A stretch of DNA of 64,000 bases from contig CACNUQ010000001.1 of assembly GCA_902623685.1 (NCBI GenBank), positions 1 through 64,000 of the forward strand, written 5' to 3'. Positions 62,293 to 64,000 of this stretch are shown one piece after another (position 1 is the first letter of the stretch; each line of letters opens with the position of its first letter). Both the position numbers and the translations under genes were made by a program. Source of the stretch: an uncultured SAR86 cluster bacterium. GTDB taxonomy: Bacteria; Pseudomonadota; Gammaproteobacteria; Magnimaribacterales; D2472. The notes beneath the pieces were generated by a model. That model did no database searches and had not been told where the DNA came from. It saw only the letters and a program-made list of their open reading frames with translations.

Positions 62293-63606
62293 ATGTCTCC
62301 AGTAGATCATTCAGAATCAAATATGCAGAAAGTTGCTCTTACTGCATTGGCTGGTACTAGTATCGAATGGTATGACTTCTTTCTATACGGCGCCGCCGCT
62401 GCTTTAGTATTTCCAACAGCATTCTTTGGAGAAGCCACGCCTTCTACAGCTCTGATCTTATCTCTACTAACTTTCGCGGCTGGCTTTATTGCAAGGCCAA
62501 TTGGAGGAATTATTTTTGGTCATTACGGCGATAGAATAGGGAGAAAAAAAACTCTAGTAATAGCACTAATATTAATGGGAGTTTCTTCTACCCTCATAGG
62601 ACTTTTACCAACCTATGCAATGATTGGAGTTACCGCACCAATTTTACTTACTTCTTTGCGTTTTGTTCAAGGACTTGCAATTGGTGGTCAGTGGGGAGGA
62701 GCCATGTTACTGGTTACTGAGAGCGCTCCATCTGACAAAAGAGGTTTTTATGGTGCTTTTGCTCAAGCTGGAGCTCCAATAGGAGTTATCCTTGCAAATC
62801 TTGCATTCATTGTCACAAGTTCACTTGTTTCAGAGGAATCTTTTTATTCGTGGGGATGGCGCATTCCATTTCTTGCAAGCGCTATTTTGATTGGAATTAG
62901 TATGTATATTCAATTGAACCTTGAGGATACTAAAGCATTTCAAGAACTTCAGCAAAGAAAACAAAACGTTGATACAAAAGAAGAACAAATTAAACAATCA
63001 CCTATTCTTGAGGCAATAAGAAAGTATCCAAATCGAATCGCTTTGGCAGCTGGAGCTTTTCTTTCAATCCAAGTAACCTTTTATATACTTATAGCTTTTC
63101 TTCTTGCATATGGTGTTTCAAGTGCTGAAATATCACGGGATGACATGTTAGCAGCTGTATTAATTGCCTCAGCAATTATGGTTCCAAGTCAATTTATGTT
63201 TTCTCTTATCTCAGATCGTCACGGAAGAAAAGGAATATTTATGACAGGGGCAATACTCACAGGTTTATGGGCATATGCAATATTTCCCCTTGTCGACACC
63301 GGTAATTTTTACCTAATAGTCTTAGCTATTACAATTGGGCTTGTATTTGTAGGCATGATGTATGGTCCCCAGGCAGCATTTTTTACAGAGTTATTTTCAA
63401 CTGAAGTTAGATATTCAGGAGCAACACTTGGCTATCAATTTGGGGCAATTCTTGGAGGAGCATTTGCGCCAACCATTGCCGCATTCTTGTGGAATAACTA
63501 TGGTATTTTTTGGGTCTCTGTTTATATATCTTTTGCCTCCTTATTAACTTTATTTTCCGTGATGGCGCTCACGGAGACATACAAAATTAGCTTAAACGAC
63601 GATTAG
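62293..63606 (+). CDS. MFS transporter, metabolite:H+ symporter (MHS) type
   Basis: GTSIEWYDFFLYGAAAALVFP, GHYGDRIGRKKTLV, RFVQGLAIGGQWGGAMLL. Confidence 0.92.
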   Translation: MSPVDHSESNMQKVALTALAGTSIEWYDFFLYGAAAALVFPTAFFGEATPSTALILSLLTFAAGFIARPIGGIIFGHYGDRIGRKKTLVIALILMGVSSTLIGLLPTYAMIGVTAPILLTSLRFVQGLAIGGQWGGAMLLVTESAPSDKRGFYGAFAQAGAPIGVILANLAFIVTSSLVSEESFYSWGWRIPFLASAILIGISMYIQLNLEDTKAFQELQQRKQNVDTKEEQIKQSPILEAIRKYPNRIALAAGAFLSIQVTFYILIAFLLAYGVSSAEISRDDMLAAVLIASAIMVPSQFMFSLISDRHGRKGIFMTGAILTGLWAYAIFPLVDTGNFYLIVLAITIGLVFVGMMYGPQAAFFTELFSTEVRYSGATLGYQFGAILGGAFAPTIAAFLWNNYGIFWVSVYISFASLLTLFSVMALTETYKISLNDD

Positions 63607-63685
63607 AAAAAATTGCACTAAGAATATCTAATATTTTTTAAGAAGCTATATCTTTTTTAAATCAGTTTTAATACTATAAAAAATA

Positions 63686-63772
63686 ATGCAAAGGGGTGGT
63701 CATTTTGGCCTGAGATCTTTTTTTTGAAACCCTTTGAACCTGATCCATACAATAGTGGCGGAGGAATTGCAT
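63686..63772 (+). promoter_or_regulatory. TPP riboswitch (THI element)
   Basis: ATGCAAAGGGGTGGTC…GGCCTGAGATC…GAAACCCTTTGAACCTGATCCATACAATAGTGGCGGAGGAATTGCAT matches the conserved core (GGGGTG, CTGAGA, ACCCTT, GAACCTGATC, AGGAA); P1 ATGCAA(63686-63691)/TTGCAT(63767-63772). Confidence 0.93.
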
Positions 63773-64000
63773 GCAAACCAACATAAATATTTTTTTCTTA
63801 CTTCTCTTTATCCCCTTAAGCATTAATTTGTTTTCTGAGAATATTGAGGAAATTGTAGTAAAAGGTGATTGGCGTGAGTCAAGCATTCTTGAAGAGGATT
63901 CAAGCATTGTAATTTTGAATTCAAAAATTTTAGATTCGCAACCTATCAAACATTTTGAAAACCTCTCATACTTAGTTCCAAATTTAAATTTTGCTGCTAG
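63771..64000 (+). CDS. TonB-dependent receptor, N-terminal part, truncated by window end
   Basis: Open frame MQTNINIFFLLLFIPLSINLFSENIEEIVVKGDWRESSILEEDSSIVILNSKILDSQPIKHFENLSYLVPNLNFAA: signal peptide plus plug-domain start; missing from the ORF track. Confidence 0.85.
   Translation, partial: MQTNINIFFLLLFIPLSINLFSENIEEIVVKGDWRESSILEEDSSIVILNSKILDSQPIKHFENLSYLVPNLNFAA

Noticed and set aside
63674-63949. 91-aa minus-strand ORF
   Set aside because: Antisense to the TPP riboswitch and the start of the TonB receptor; spurious.

Overview
The window is AT-rich, densely packed gammaproteobacterial chromosome with frequent ATGA overlaps and very short intergenic gaps. Gene content and compactness suggest a streamlined marine lineage of the SAR86 type; that placement is inference and no search was run. 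About 60 protein genes can be supported. They include tkt-pgk-fba, tatCBA-ubiB-ubiJ-ubiE, miaB-phoH-ybeY-corC-lnt, ygfA/6S/zapA, priA, amiC-tsaE-nnr, acs, pcnB, dksA, hemL, anmK and tyrS, followed by phosphatase and peptidase genes and an MFS transporter. No CRISPR array, transposase, integrase or prophage was seen. The main signals the ORF track does not explain are: (1) a TPP riboswitch at about 63686-63772 whose P1 helix appears to include the start codon of a TonB-dependent receptor truncated by the window end; (2) a 6S RNA on the minus strand at about 26503-26674; (3) a structured leader or sRNA at 21841-21950 with a strong promoter, a C9 tract inside a hairpin loop and a perfect 9-bp stem, followed by an unannotated 29-aa hydrophobic ORF just upstream of a glutathione peroxidase gene; (4) charged low-complexity tails on DksA (Lys-rich N-terminus) and ribosomal protein L31 (acidic C-terminus); (5) a compact P-loop kinase/nucleotidyltransferase gene pair next to an isolated tRNA-Ile(GAU). 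No radically new multi-gene system is evident. The 21.8-22.06 kb leader and the kinase/nucleotidyltransferase pair are the best candidates for something undescribed.
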